NCBI GenBank assembly: GCA_026129135.1
Contig: JAHCIQ010000002.1
Span: 496,001-560,000, forward strand
Length of the DNA: 64,000 bases
Direction of reading: 5' to 3'
Source: Cyanobacteria bacterium TGS_CYA1
Lineage (GTDB): Bacteria > Cyanobacteriota > Vampirovibrionia > Obscuribacterales > Obscuribacteraceae
This document shows positions 51,601-59,900 of this stretch, one piece after another (position 1 is the first letter of the stretch; each line of letters opens with the position of its first letter). Below the pieces are notes generated by a model. It did not search any database and was not told the origin of the DNA. It saw nothing but the letters and a program-made list of their open reading frames with translations. Position numbers and translations under genes: made by a program.

Positions 51601-52085
51601 AGCTCTTTTAGCTGCCTTGCCGTTTCAGGATTTTGTTCTTGTCTGCTTGCCTCATCGAGACATTTGGCCCATTTACCAAACATGGCTCGTTTTTCAGGCG
51701 GGAGCAGACGCAAAATTTCGGACATGGAATTTTTTGCCTGGTCCATATTGCCCGGACTATTGCCTTCGGGCGAAAAGGCCTGAAACATGCCTTTGACCAG
51801 CGTATCGAGCTTTTCGCGGTTTTGAGCGATATAGGGCAATTGACGAATAATGGCTTCGGGCGAATCGGCTTGAGGCAGACGCTCGCCTTGCTGGGTACGC
51901 TGTTCCGGTCTTGCCCCTTTGAACATGTCGTCTGGCAAGATATCGAGAGAGGAGCGCACATCGGCAAGTGTGTTCGATGCAAGATTAATCTCGTTGCGCT
52001 CGGTCGTGGGAGTCTGCGCAACAGTCTGCTCAGGAGGCGTATTGTCTCCCTTTGCTTCGACTGGTTTTTCAGGTTCCTCTGCCAC
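42657..52085 (-). CDS. giant 3,142-residue protein of unrecognised family
   Basis: One uninterrupted frame of 9.4 kb starting with GTG at 52085 (AAGAAGGT about ten bases upstream). No signal peptide and no known catalytic motif. Residues 1-1100 are Gln-, Ala- and Pro-rich and helical, with TPR-like elements near 490-535, 728-778 and 945-985 (ALTDAGQGDQAKKHLTDAYA, LLAAGDVAGAKAQFTKGLSE, LSVAGQMQDAERILKDSKEM). Residues 1150-1270 contain hydrophobic segments. Residues about 1530-1920 hold three divergent copies of one module. Residues about 2000-2140 are again partly hydrophobic. Around 2250-2770 are long helices. Near 2840-2900 is a strong Gly/Ala-rich hydrophobic pair (FTAGLAATVAGAVAFSTIVG, GVGLMGAALAGAGTAAII). 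The last 240 residues are Asn- and aromatic-rich. It may be a membrane-associated scaffold or surface protein. Neighbours are mutS2 and a glycosyltransferase. Confidence 0.85.
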   Translation of the reverse strand: MAEEPEKPVEAKGDNTPPEQTVAQTPTTERNEINLASNTLADVRSSLDILPDDMFKGARPEQRTQQGERLPQADSPEAIIRQLPYIAQNREKLDTLVKGMFQAFSPEGNSPGNMDQAKNSMSEILRLLPPEKRAMFGKWAKCLDEASRQEQNPETARQLKELAENLKVLEKAPGFMRGNLALAMYQWAGQGSNPEEIRSRLTEAQKAMQDTVQNYPGLADDPNFKNRAQAIEQQYGAKLKTAAPSTDGSEVHGGIMERVQKITQDIREGRLPLLYNPDAPQVTNPEITNPSVVDKPTDPKTVDNTGAQAIDKGDQAYIKYRQALEAELAKGTPLEVAAKAALTPEVMKAFEDSIAQADASAKPNGMANARFLQMLTAQRTLEQRTPVEIDGQRISWAQADQGLKQSFNQYVGSLQVDDTQKGQVFKFLNALDSAKSSEEYSKHLQNFQQFLNSNQTLKPLLQDSNLQKLLTMQQSLKTPMYPYLQQLAIAERMVQADDSRAYNRTLYASALTDAGQGDQAKKHLTDAYARVINTNMRTEIALQATKLGVRPEALIDAAITRHENQPAKDSDREPVPPISELLVDMQSQFDATVQNLAKSNNGDMQKAAQEAIKTFGPLYERMANVASANRARIEQMEQPLMADIKNQFAQILQGTGPQGQEILNLQQKVFGAVKEPADINLLAAMLSGDDATKAGAKAELQRTYGDAWVRDFEQWRTMSGDKANLLFAQETRKTLYNVARNDSQMEQFGSRKLYAQNLLAAGDVAGAKAQFTKGLSEASAQVQGQAALSRDVQAFARQLGVDMSPYAAKIPSAPNADQVIPGQDREIQRLQGIPGKAALDPRFSQVSDNDLQKKLASLVSKSPGVIDADLVKQNIADIKPVYEEFIRRAESVPHPDNPSVLVTPTVDQIFEGIKNKFDIIKSGVDPASQRPLTEMQRVQLYRDVLGSMEGVQNSIAMRQQYATILSVAGQMQDAERILKDSKEMSDKINRTLTNEILTSAQKDINDPTIISNAPLPDTGQNRGDVLRASLTRLQGDQPANAFVNMHIMTRVALGRFYMGPANTGNDPVGGAMIQYGNKAGIRPDLAFANLKEAKDLVFQDRNVDILDKNKFLDDVNLSSALALAQQILPSEISSKLGMNESNASLMVNVLSAAAGIMWMRYTKGRLNEIPGLNPYTRLAGAIAVPTLVRNIGMTAVGEKESLFTSTRNAIGSTVALSIGYKMMVRGESSNFRMFEGIQLPSKVTSLPGKFTPYLERTGIPKWTQNITGRFSNFGRPMDNFGPLESATFVERMNHSVGTFAQLIRNQAGEKGAKFWQPFEKLADAAGAGTKFTDLIAGVPVRMPMQLEASMFAKLKEAIPQINIGTIRTSVNEYIATIRANPVLAKQLESHLTELEKLVANAQSRGYQIAGVEVSKTGVRTVLPGKMAVEDAFMQSGVTYETLSTVMGRTAIDQINAGPLAQRFGAIQTPFGGLKLRTVGDLQTFTAKAYEDLSRIQSAIASVESKKALGMFDNLNIEQALKKAAVPEAEIARLKVTADFFGVSTRGQLKGLLNKFSNQADSASVLFPQVFKPGVQAGDDLVSAALANPRLFDGPMQSVLFAQIPKAELSYLQNAFYRQQAATNLQVFERANYLNSGQTIIAQSELRTLYQNAFSGLNKMLPQLPKITTAAADDSLEKVFGTVANSGITKEMIEQARSIGITNYGQLKAFVEKFGKEPGGFTLENTFSKLYPNMEANLAADISLSELLRKNPKALSGEGYSMITASVSNAERQLLGTSSVLSDTVSINNKLFADRLATADIRTIEQFRARIGESLKKQLEPFKKTADFSTLSAEQKSLLDSLGLKNASEVRTFLSGPQMADEALEKLFPRIANMRGAGGQVLSERLYNSTLLQDLATKTPDMFSGNGLRLLGDNVDLGLSFTLAGQRAQAMLNMPGSRLQNARNGVSNYARGWQDSIVDWTRFTKLDPTTATMAQISRSQIAHSYYSGLAVLGTYRTLVTAPNNMEAGDSLSQALINAHFPSDGGIFTNILSSTPGAALFMPLLVRGGYVPNQISALQRFKDYGLSGIIKSPMPVLANPVVDLTRQGLSRVASSTSLWGTPIAAAVAFGPTALPAMYDSMMAQNRFIETMPYLNPSEIRNIYVRTRDNGYQNLPINGEYISIDDYRQRNGIPKPEPQTVAPLERPAPVLNDIYKLDTTQVVPRAALDASEQQRLQAQGDPTLLNQDWAPHLESMRKLENDILIVQKASQLARLNEAAVTLEALSTGQPVQGGAQQLARVAEVLQSIASAPEVAQDPANQALIASMGQVYQALVSASTSGDLSSFAQAQDSLKTVSGTFKQYKLTDAQVSDMQATATNALNEARAIAAQYQQPGSAQANFILSELGKIDQNIKSLSQSIFGQAVSYPEITPQMVMAKADNPQINQLRAELAKFESLQNLRTASARLATQAAVTTTNNVTVASLNPAGLNLGPNASLQDTNALAAYQSFIAATNNRDLNASPEVVTQLAQTVTPEVQRVIGNDASANELLRLLQDATGKGDTDAAYASLKAAARVADTIDIGSLASKLANNPSPDAQAALQMQAQLAGIAKLKYAQMAYRRQDYTEAQAYLIKARAQYGDQLESMLQPNTYLDQGLDREGFLTGAMTQMKKDGKYDPALMNNTLSSFFGALEKGNFGAKAEDGTPGAQTILAQVKDAYNSKKQAVESALAPLNQQENLLKAKLQALGVPYENREAFLAGETNKTSEKYLQVESINRELKMIEASRNVRNQELSFDYNRMRLAEGLYDAAQGNYASANAILKEVKQNSPQLAANKELDLDGKISMTEPGTWGWVKRNWQAVTMFTAGLAATVAGAVAFSTIVGSVPGAGAMTIGVGLMGAALAGAGTAAIINGGVTLAVTRDANQALNATYAGAKEGAIAGLIAPIGILGKLKPLPAMVNPSVPSFVAGTYNFLRPAAYSIGAGGMFAANDTLDHWNEKSWSTRATEFGTRTLLYASMFQFFGNKANPLAEASVSRLPFNVNLANATRYAPRSYLTGIELTRATGDIFQKSVDVINDPYKAVTGSDLTNQRFIMGEGQSFILPFLSRTWNNNGLGLNPNNNRDLNWIKNNHLRVMRTVDSFYVLKQQQFNAQNFVPSISYGPFLKR
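46330..47490 (-). repeat. three divergent copies of a module inside the giant protein
   Basis: Protein-level repeat units begin near residues 1535, 1690 and 1830 of the giant protein. Shared order: a short helix ending in a G-V/I/L-T/S turn (FFGVSTRGQL, SIGITNYGQL, SLGLKNASEV), a helix with KxF or TFL, an acidic helix ending in LFP or LYP (SVLFPQVF, SKLYPNME, EKLFPRIA), then a leucine-rich helix and NPRLFDG, NPKALSG or TPDMFSG. Copies are too diverged to show at DNA level. Confidence 0.65.
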
Positions 52086-52196
52086 GTTTTGCGACCTTCT
52101 TCATCCTGGAAGATAATGTCTATCTTGAAGGATCATTCCCCTGGCTGAAAAGCCGGAAACTACGTAGCCGTTTAGTCTGCGAGCAAAAATTAATTA

Positions 52197-54677
52197 TTAG
52201 ACGATGCTTGCAATAGTGACGCCATCGCCACCTTCATGCGAATCGCCTGGTCTCTGGGCTCCAATTGCAGAACTCGAACTCAAATGACTTCGAACAAGAG
52301 ATTTAAGTGCACCTGTTCCATGACCGTGAATAACCATAATGGGACTTATATTCTGCAAAGATGCTTTGTCTATAAAGGCTTCGAGTTCTATCTGGGCGTC
52401 ATCTGCGCGCAAGCCACGCAAATCGAGCGTATTCAAACTGGTGCGCACAAAGCCTGCGACTTCGTCCTGGTCGTGTTTTGGCTCGGACATTTTGCGCTCT
52501 TTGCGCGATTTTTTTGGGTCAAGCAATCTGGCATTGCTTTTTTTAATCTGGCGTTTGCTTGGAATCGCTGCAATACTGAGATCTTCCAGATTAACCCTGG
52601 TTCTAGCCCGTCCCACCGTCACGAAAGCATGGTCGTGCTCGACCGACTCGATTGTGCCAAACTGGGCAATAGACTTGAGCTCGACATATTGACCGGGAGC
52701 AAAAACAGCAGACACAGACTGTGACTCGTCCTGATTTTGATTTTGTTTTTTATTTTCTTTTGGCTCGACCCAATTACGCTCGCTTTTGAGACGGGCGATT
52801 TCATCTTTGACTTTTTGAGCTTTAGCCAGACTTGGTTGCTTTTGCAAGTCTTTTATGAGTTCTTTCACTTTATCTTGGGCACTTTTCACTTCATATAGAA
52901 AGTCTGAAGTAACCTGTTGAAGCATTGAAGATCGTTCTTTATTCAATTCATCTTTTTCTTCTTTCAGGCGATTTTGTTTTTCGACCAGTTTCAATTTGTT
53001 CGCTTTGAGCCACTGTTCGTGCTCGATTGCTTCTTTCAATTTGTTTTCGAGTTCGCTCATGAGGTCAGACGCCTCATCTTTAGCGGCAAGCAAAATTTCA
53101 TCTGCTCTGTTTACGACATCGCTTGCAAGTCCCAATCGTTTTGCAATAATAGTCCCCTTAGAAGAGCCTGGTATGCCAATTTGCAGTTTGTAAGTGGGAA
53201 TAATTCCAGCGTCGTCGAAGGCCAGACTGCCGTTTAGGAAACCATTTTTGGTGTAACCAAGAGCCTTCAATTCACCATAGTGGGTAGTTGACACCGTAAT
53301 TGCTTGTGAGTCGTTCAGTCGCTCCAAAATTGCCTGTGCAAGTGCTGCACCTTCTTGAGGGTCTGTTCCAACACCAATTTCATCGAGCAGAACTAGTGTT
53401 GCGCGCTTTGCGTGATTGACGATGCCGACGATGTTTTTCATGTGCGAAGAAAATGTAGACAAACTCTGCTCGAGAGATTGTTCGTCACCAATATCAGCCC
53501 AGACGTGCTCGAATAGAGGCACTACGCTGTGTGAATCCAGACAGGGCAAAAGTCCACACTTAACCATCAAACAAGAAAGACCCACCTGTTTGAGTAACAC
53601 CGTTTTGCCACCGGTATTGGGACCAGTAATAATTAGGGTACGGTCACCATCTTTCATAACCAGATCATTTGCAATCACCAAAGAACGCTCGTGCAAAACC
53701 AGCAGCGGATGGCGACTATTGAGAAATTCAATATTGGTGGTTTTACTTTGAACCGCTTTCAATTCCGGTCGCTTGCCACCGCATTTGATGGCAAGTCTGG
53801 CACGTGCCATGACGATATCGATTTTAGTCAAAGCACCATAATTGGTATCTAACTTTTCCATATTTTGACGACACAGATCACAAAGCTCATTCAAAATTCG
53901 CGTGATTTCACGCTCTTCTTCAGACTCATTCAGCCTGATCTGGTTTGTAGGTTCGATAACCGAAACAGGTTCGATGTATACAGTGAGTCCAGATTGCGAA
54001 CTGTCGTGCACGATACCATTTACGGTGCCAGTATTTCGCTCGTTAGCATTTACTGGTAACACATAGCGTCCAGAGCGAATGGTGTAAATCGGCTCTTGAA
54101 GAACTTTTGCAACCTTGCTCGAATGAATCAATTTTTGCAATTCGTCTTTAATTCTGGAATGCAATTTTCTAATCGAACTGCGAATCTGACTCAACCTTGG
54201 ACTGGCATCGTCAGAAATATTTCCACCCTCATCTATACACTGCGCGATTCTTCTTTGCAAATCTTCCTGGGCATGCAGATTTGGAGCGTGTCTGTTCAAC
54301 TGCGGAAAAGATTCTTGCGACAAAAGCGAAATGGATTGTTTGGTATTTTTGGCAAGCGAAAGCAACTTTAGAACCTGATACAACTCGAGCGGTTGCAGAC
54401 TTCCACCTGAGGCAAGCACCGGCAAGATGGTGCGCATGTCGGGAATAACGTCTTGCATCAATGATGAATTGGATTCGATTACGCTCAATGCTTCTTTTGT
54501 TTCGTCAAGCAAAGCGTTTGCAAGATCCAGATCGTCTGTATGATCGAGTTCGTTTTGCAAAATCAATTCTTTGGCCCATGCAGATCTAGCCTGGTCACAA
54601 AGGTATTTGAGCAAGCGATCCCATTCCAGAAAACGAGCCGAACGCAGGTCTAGTTCATGTTCGGGCGTGTCTGTCAT
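52197..54677 (-). CDS. mutS2: MutS2 family endonuclease/ATPase with Smr domain
   Basis: Encodes 826 residues. The clamp and core regions (LEWDRLLKYLCDQARSAWAK onward) are followed by the ABC-type ATPase: Walker A ITGPNTGGKTVLLKQ near 350, LLDEIGVGTDPQEGAAL (Walker B and D-loop) and STTHYGELK. A coiled-coil stalk, a KOW-like region and a C-terminal Smr nuclease domain follow (LDLRGLRADDAQIELEAF, VIHGHGTGALKSLV). MutS2 proteins suppress recombination or act on collided ribosomes depending on the species. The Smr domain keeps both the LDLRG and HGxGTG elements, so nuclease activity is plausible. Confidence 0.96.
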   Translation of the reverse strand: MTDTPEHELDLRSARFLEWDRLLKYLCDQARSAWAKELILQNELDHTDDLDLANALLDETKEALSVIESNSSLMQDVIPDMRTILPVLASGGSLQPLELYQVLKLLSLAKNTKQSISLLSQESFPQLNRHAPNLHAQEDLQRRIAQCIDEGGNISDDASPRLSQIRSSIRKLHSRIKDELQKLIHSSKVAKVLQEPIYTIRSGRYVLPVNANERNTGTVNGIVHDSSQSGLTVYIEPVSVIEPTNQIRLNESEEEREITRILNELCDLCRQNMEKLDTNYGALTKIDIVMARARLAIKCGGKRPELKAVQSKTTNIEFLNSRHPLLVLHERSLVIANDLVMKDGDRTLIITGPNTGGKTVLLKQVGLSCLMVKCGLLPCLDSHSVVPLFEHVWADIGDEQSLEQSLSTFSSHMKNIVGIVNHAKRATLVLLDEIGVGTDPQEGAALAQAILERLNDSQAITVSTTHYGELKALGYTKNGFLNGSLAFDDAGIIPTYKLQIGIPGSSKGTIIAKRLGLASDVVNRADEILLAAKDEASDLMSELENKLKEAIEHEQWLKANKLKLVEKQNRLKEEKDELNKERSSMLQQVTSDFLYEVKSAQDKVKELIKDLQKQPSLAKAQKVKDEIARLKSERNWVEPKENKKQNQNQDESQSVSAVFAPGQYVELKSIAQFGTIESVEHDHAFVTVGRARTRVNLEDLSIAAIPSKRQIKKSNARLLDPKKSRKERKMSEPKHDQDEVAGFVRTSLNTLDLRGLRADDAQIELEAFIDKASLQNISPIMVIHGHGTGALKSLVRSHLSSSSAIGAQRPGDSHEGGDGVTIASIV

Positions 54678-54716
54678 TTGTCGTCAAAAGCGAATTTTAT
54701 TACTAGTTCAAATTAA

Positions 54717-55016
54717 CTAGTTCAAGCTCGGAGGAATTGGAGCTGCCGGCACCACGCATGGTTGCTCAGGAGCTGTAGCGAGTTCTGTCATTTCCATGCC
54801 CAGATTGCCCATCAATTTTTTCAAACGAATTCTTTGCAACTCATAGCATCTGTTGTTGCGTTTATGAACGATGCCGATGCGCTCCAGTTGCTTGATTGCA
54901 TCAACATGACCTTCGGGTACAGAAGAAACATCAACCGAACCTTTCTCGTCGAGCCATGTGATTGTTTGCGACAGGCTGCCGAGAAGTTTGCGCATTGGTT
55001 GATCATAAACTGGCAT
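54717..55016 (-). CDS. small hypothetical protein upstream of mutS2
   Basis: Encodes 99 residues with AGGAG about eight bases before the ATG. The middle (VPEGHVDAIKQLERIGIVHKRNNRCYELQ) has the helix, helix and beta-hairpin order of a small winged-helix domain, and the last 15 residues are Pro-rich. No family was recognised. It ends 39 bases before the mutS2 start on the same strand and may be co-transcribed. Confidence 0.65.
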   Translation of the reverse strand: MPVYDQPMRKLLGSLSQTITWLDEKGSVDVSSVPEGHVDAIKQLERIGIVHKRNNRCYELQRIRLKKLMGNLGMEMTELATAPEQPCVVPAAPIPPSLN

Positions 55017-55187
55017 AAAAATACTCCTTAGTCCTGAGGATTAATTCTAACATCTTGGCATCGACTTTGCTTGCGCCAGTGTTTTTTGCGCGTTCCAAAG
55101 ACCTGGAATTGATAGTGTTTTTGCGGTTCAATATAGAAAAGATACAATTCAGAATAAATCGTCATCAAAGCTTTTTGCCTTCAAATC

Positions 55188-55712
55188 ATGCTTTACACAT
55201 ACCTATCTTTCTCACCGCAAATCGACTCATCTGTATATATCGCTCCAACAGCCACAATCATTGGACGAGCCACCATCGGCACTGAATCTAGTGTCTGGTT
55301 CAACACTATAGTTCGAGCAGACATCAACACTATCGAGATTGGCTCCCAAACTAACATTCAGGACTCCTGCGTTTTGCATGTCACCAATCAATTCAAAGTA
55401 AAAATCGAAGATCGGGTTACCATCGGTCACGGTGCCATTCTCCATGGTTGCACCGTCGAGTCTGATTGTTTGATTGCGATGGGAGCGATTATTCTTGATG
55501 GTGCCATAATCAGGTCTGGCTCAATGGTGGCTGCGGGATCAGTTGTCGCTCCAGGCACAGTAATTCCGCCGCAAAGTCTTGTCATGGGAACGCCAGGCAA
55601 AGTCGTGCGCACCCTTAATGATGACGACAAAGAAAGAATAAAGCGTAACTGGCAAAACTATATTGGTTACGCCAGAACTTATTTAGACCCTAAGAGTGTC
55701 CAAGGCGTTTGA
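55188..55712 (+). CDS. gamma-carbonic-anhydrase-like hexapeptide-repeat protein
   Basis: Encodes 174 residues. Left-handed beta-helix repeats (IGRATIGTESSVWFNTIV, IEIGSQTNIQDSCVLHV, VTIGHGAILHGCTVE, IAMGAIILDGAIIRSG) are followed by a C-terminal helix. The three metal-ligand His of the family are present: one in CVLHV and two in GHGAILHGC. Members bind zinc or iron and include carbonic anhydrases and proteins of unknown function, so activity is not certain. No ribosome site was seen. Its last 23 bases overlap the convergent hydrolase gene. Confidence 0.9.
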   Translation: MLYTYLSFSPQIDSSVYIAPTATIIGRATIGTESSVWFNTIVRADINTIEIGSQTNIQDSCVLHVTNQFKVKIEDRVTIGHGAILHGCTVESDCLIAMGAIILDGAIIRSGSMVAAGSVVAPGTVIPPQSLVMGTPGKVVRTLNDDDKERIKRNWQNYIGYARTYLDPKSVQGV

Positions 55713-56706
55713 GCTTATTTTTAGGCAGCATAGCTGTCTGATCTGCTTTTTGAGCATGGGTCTTTTCTTGAAGCCATGTTCTAAGAGTCACAAGTGTTTC
55801 AGGCAAAATATGGTCTGTTTCAATCAAGATGTGACCAATGCCTGAAAACCAGCGAACTGTTTGATCAGTCGATTTCAAGCGCGATATGAGTGTGACCACA
55901 CCGTTGCAACGAAGCATTCTGTCCTGATCGCCCTGAATAATCAAAACTGGCATATCGGCTGGAATATTGCGAGCGAAATTCTTGTTGCGACGAATCAAAA
56001 AGGCGGTGCGGAAAATATCGCACGGAGGCAACGACTTGCGAACCAAAGGATCTTTTAAGGCGCCATTGGCGATTTCAGCACTTTCAGAAGAAAATTCTTT
56101 TATGTAAGGACTGAGGTCGACTTCGCGCTTTGGATGGACCAGAAAAAGGCTCAGGTCTTTCACTACCCGTCTGTTTAAGTGCAATCTAGCTTTGATAGCA
56201 GGGCTTGAAAGTACGATTCCGTCAATCAATTTGCCGTGTTCACTTGCCACTCTGATTGCCATTCCGGCTCCAAGGCTCTCGCCAATCAAAAAGAGCGGAA
56301 TATCGGGGTATTGCTTACGAACGGCTTTTGTAAGCTGACATATATCTGAGTAGCTGCGATCGTATAGAACTCTATGCTCTTGGGGATTGGCTTCTTCCTG
56401 ATTGTACTGGCCATAGCCACGCATATCAGGAGCAAAGACCACATAGCCCATATCAGTGAGTTCGTGCGCCAGACGGTCATAAACACGTCCATGCATAATC
56501 AGACCATGGACCGCAATGGCAACCCCTTTGGGCTTCTGACTGTCATCCTGCCAGCGGTAATAATGTGCTTTGGGAGCCCCTTCAATCACAGGGTCGGTCT
56601 CGAACACCACATCAGCCTTTGCACTTTGACATGCAAGCACAGGCAAAATGAGCGATGCGGTAAATAAAAAGATATTGCGTAACTGTCTTTTTATATAGGG
56701 ACGCAT
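55690..56706 (-). CDS. secreted alpha/beta hydrolase, monoacylglycerol-lipase-like
   Basis: Encodes 338 residues from ATG at 56706 (TAGGT upstream). A TTG five codons earlier is an alternative. The N-terminal export signal (IFLFTASLILPVLACQSAKA) could be cut after AKA, or used as a lipoprotein signal at VLAC. The Hydrolase_4/lysophospholipase-like domain has AIAVHGLIMHGRVYDRLA, VFAPDMRGYGQY, the nucleophile elbow LIGESLGAGMAIR (Ser), VLIIQGDQDRML (Asp) and GIGHILIETDH (His), so the catalytic triad is complete. It should split lipid or other esters outside the cytoplasm. Confidence 0.9.
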   Translation of the reverse strand: MRPYIKRQLRNIFLFTASLILPVLACQSAKADVVFETDPVIEGAPKAHYYRWQDDSQKPKGVAIAVHGLIMHGRVYDRLAHELTDMGYVVFAPDMRGYGQYNQEEANPQEHRVLYDRSYSDICQLTKAVRKQYPDIPLFLIGESLGAGMAIRVASEHGKLIDGIVLSSPAIKARLHLNRRVVKDLSLFLVHPKREVDLSPYIKEFSSESAEIANGALKDPLVRKSLPPCDIFRTAFLIRRNKNFARNIPADMPVLIIQGDQDRMLRCNGVVTLISRLKSTDQTVRWFSGIGHILIETDHILPETLVTLRTWLQEKTHAQKADQTAMLPKNKLKRLGHS

Positions 56707-56785
56707 AATTGTACCTACCAACTATTAACTGATAACCCAGGAGAATTACGAAGAAAATTACAGCTTTTAAGCGAAACTGGTTCAA

Positions 56786-56828
56786 GCGCGTTGCATTTGC
56801 TACCATTTCATTTACCCAACCAACGCGC
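56786..56828 (+). promoter_or_regulatory. inverted repeat in the carB 5' region
   Basis: GCGCGTTG (56786-56793) and CAACGCGC (56821-56828) are perfect 8-base complements with a 27-base loop, followed by CTCTTT. It lies 80 bases before the carB start, in the 200-base gap shared with the divergent hydrolase gene. It could be a leader hairpin or an operator, and it is not a clean terminator. Confidence 0.4.
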
Positions 56829-56908
56829 CTCTTTAAAACCTGAAACCAAGAATTCTCATGTTTATCAGGTAATTTAATGCGACGCATATCCGACCAAAAA
56901 TATAAAAA

Positions 56909-59900
56909 ATGCCCAGACGCGCAGATATAAAGAAAATACTGGTGATAGGAGCTGGTCCAATTACCATAGGACAGGCTTGCGAATTTGACTATTCAGGCAC
57001 CCAGGCTTGCAGAGCCCTCAAAGAAGAAGGCTATGAAGTTGTCCTGATCAATAGCAATCCTGCAACCATCATGACCGACCCGGAACTTGCCCACAGAACC
57101 TATGTGGAGCCAGTGACCGCATCTGTCACAGCCAAAGTGATTGAGCAAGAAAGACCTTGCGCCTTATTGCCGACGATGGGCGGACAAACAGCACTGAACG
57201 TAGCTGTCGAGCTTGCCGAGTCTGGCTATCTCGACAAAATGGGCGTCAAACTTATTGGTGCCCAGCTCAAAGCGATAAAACTGGCTGAAGACCGCGATTT
57301 ATTCAAGAAATGCATGCTCGAAATCGGACTTGGAGTTCCAAATTCTGGAATCGCGAGAAACATCCAGGATGCACGGCGAATTGCAAGCGAAATCGGATTT
57401 CCTATCATCGTACGTCCCGCTTTCACTCTTGGTGGCATAGGCGGTGGCATAGCTTATAACCAGGAAGAACTGGACGAAACAGCATTGCACGGTATCAATG
57501 CAAGCCCGGTAGGCGAGGTGCTTCTGGAAGAAAGCGTACTTGGCTGGAAAGAGCTTGAACTCGAAGTGATGCGCGATTGCAAAGACAACGTGGTCATCAT
57601 ATGCGGTATTGAAAACTTCGACCCCATGGGCGTGCATACAGGAGACTCGATTACTGTCGCACCTATTCAAACTCTCACTGACAGAGAGTATCAGTATTTG
57701 AGAGACGCCTCGCAAAAAATCATTCGTGCGATCGGTGTAGACACTGGCGGCTCTAATATTCAGTTTGGTATCCATCCCAAAACCGGACGCGTAGTCGTTA
57801 TCGAGATGAATCCTCGAGTTTCGCGTTCGTCAGCTCTTGCAAGCAAAGCGACGGGATATCCAATTGCGAAGATTGCGGCGAAACTGGCTGTGGGATTCAC
57901 TCTTGACGAAATCAAAAACGACATCACCCGCAATACCAAAGCATCTTTCGAGCCAGTTCTCGATTATGTGGTGACTAAAATCCCCCGCTTTAACTTTGAC
58001 AAATTCAGAGGCGCAGAGCCAGTCTTAACTACTCAGATGCGCTCGGTCGGAGAAGTGATGGCTATTGGTCGCACCTTTCAAGAATCGGTCCAAAAGGCTT
58101 TGCGTGGTCTTGAACTGGGTCTTGATGGCTTCAGCGGTGTAGAAAAACGTTCGCAAGCCGATTTCTGGCAATGGCGCAGCCGACTGGCGAAGCCAAGTCC
58201 TCACCGAATCACTGATATTTTTGGAGCCTTCGATGCTGGAATTTCGATTGACGAAATTGCCAATTTGAGCGCGATAGACCCATGGTTCGTTCAGAATTTG
58301 CACGAACTTTATGAAATGCGTCAAGGTCTAAAAGATTTGAAAGACAATGGAAAAGGTCTTGAAGACTTGAGTATTGAAGACTTGCACTTTTTGAAAACAC
58401 GCGGTTTTTCCGACCGACAGATTGCGCAAGCGCTTGGTGTCAACGAAGAAGACATATTAAAAGTGCGCGAGAAGAATCAAATTAAGCCAGTTTATAAAAT
58501 GGTTGACACTTGTGCTGCCGAATTCGCTTCCTACACTCCTTATATGTATTCAACTTACGAATCAGAGTCAGAAGTTCCTCAAACAGGATCGGGTAAGCCC
58601 AAAGTAATGATTCTTGGTGGTGGTCCCAACCGAATCGGACAGGGAATTGAATTCGATTATTGTTGCGTGCATGCAAGTCTTTCTTTGCGGGAGCTTGGTT
58701 TCGAGCCCATCATGGTCAATTCCAATCCCGAAACGGTTTCAACCGACTATGACGTGTCGGACCGGCTTTATTTCGAACCTCTAACCTTAGAAGATGTGAT
58801 GAACATCGCTGATGTGGAAAAACCAGTCGGCGTCATTGTCCAGCTTGGTGGTCAGACACCCCTCAAACTGGCTAAAGGGCTTGAAGCACGTGGGCTCAAG
58901 ATTCTTGGCACTTCTTGCGACTCGATTGATAGAGCCGAAGACCGCGCCAGATTCGGCAAAATGATCAATAAACTGAAGCTCAAACAGCCAGCTGGAGCCA
59001 TCGCACAAAGCCATGACGAAGCAAAAGCAGCTGCTGAAAAAGTCGGATACCCGGTGCTTGTAAGACCAAGTTATGTGCTTGGCGGACAGGCAATGGAAAT
59101 CATATATAACGAAGCGGACCTCGATAGATGGCTTGCCAGAGGATTTGCCACTGGTTCGGGTCAGTCTATCCTTCTGGACGAGTTTTTAGAAGATGCTGTA
59201 GAAATCGATGTGGATGCAATTTCAGATGGCAGAGCCACTATCATCGCTGGCATCATGGAACACGTAGAGCAGGCAGGAATCCACTCTGGCGATAGCACTT
59301 GCGTGCTGCCCACCCAGACTATTCCCCTTAAAATCATCGAGCAGATTCGCGAAGCAACAATGAAACTGGCTTCGGAACTCGAGGTAAAAGGTCTTATCAA
59401 TATTCAGTTCGCACTAAAAGAAGGCGAACTTTATGTGCTCGAAGTCAATCCCAGAGCCAGCCGGACTATTCCTTTCGTAAGTAAAGCTACAGGTGTTGCC
59501 TGGGCGAAACTGGCTGCAGGTGTGATGGCAGGCAAAAATCTTTCGCAATTGGGAATTTCGCCAAGACATATTCCGCCGCACGTAGCGGTTAAATCAGTTG
59601 TTATTCCCTTCGACAGATTTCCCGGTGCCGAAATTTCTCTGGGACCAGAAATGCGCTCTACGGGCGAAGTGATGGGCATAGCTTCTCGCTTCGACCTGGC
59701 CTTTGCCAAAGCACAACTGGCATGCGGTCAAGCTCTGCCCGTAGATGGAACGGCATTTATTTCAGTGACAGACAAGCACAAGCAAGAAATAGTCTCGATT
59801 GCCCAGACTCTCTACACCCTTGGATTCAAACTGATTGCTACAAGAGGAACGGCTCAAGTTATAACCTCAGCTGGAATTCCAGTTCAAAATACCAACAAGA

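Noticed and set aside
42657-52085. Phage tape-measure protein
   Set aside because: Length, Gln/Ala-rich helices and hydrophobic blocks fit superficially, but no capsid, tail or lysis genes are near. The neighbours are housekeeping genes.
51633-52148. 171-codon plus-strand ORF opposite the giant gene
   Set aside because: It lies wholly antisense to the start of the giant gene, has no ribosome site or recognisable motif, and looks like a shadow of the Gln/Ala-rich frame.
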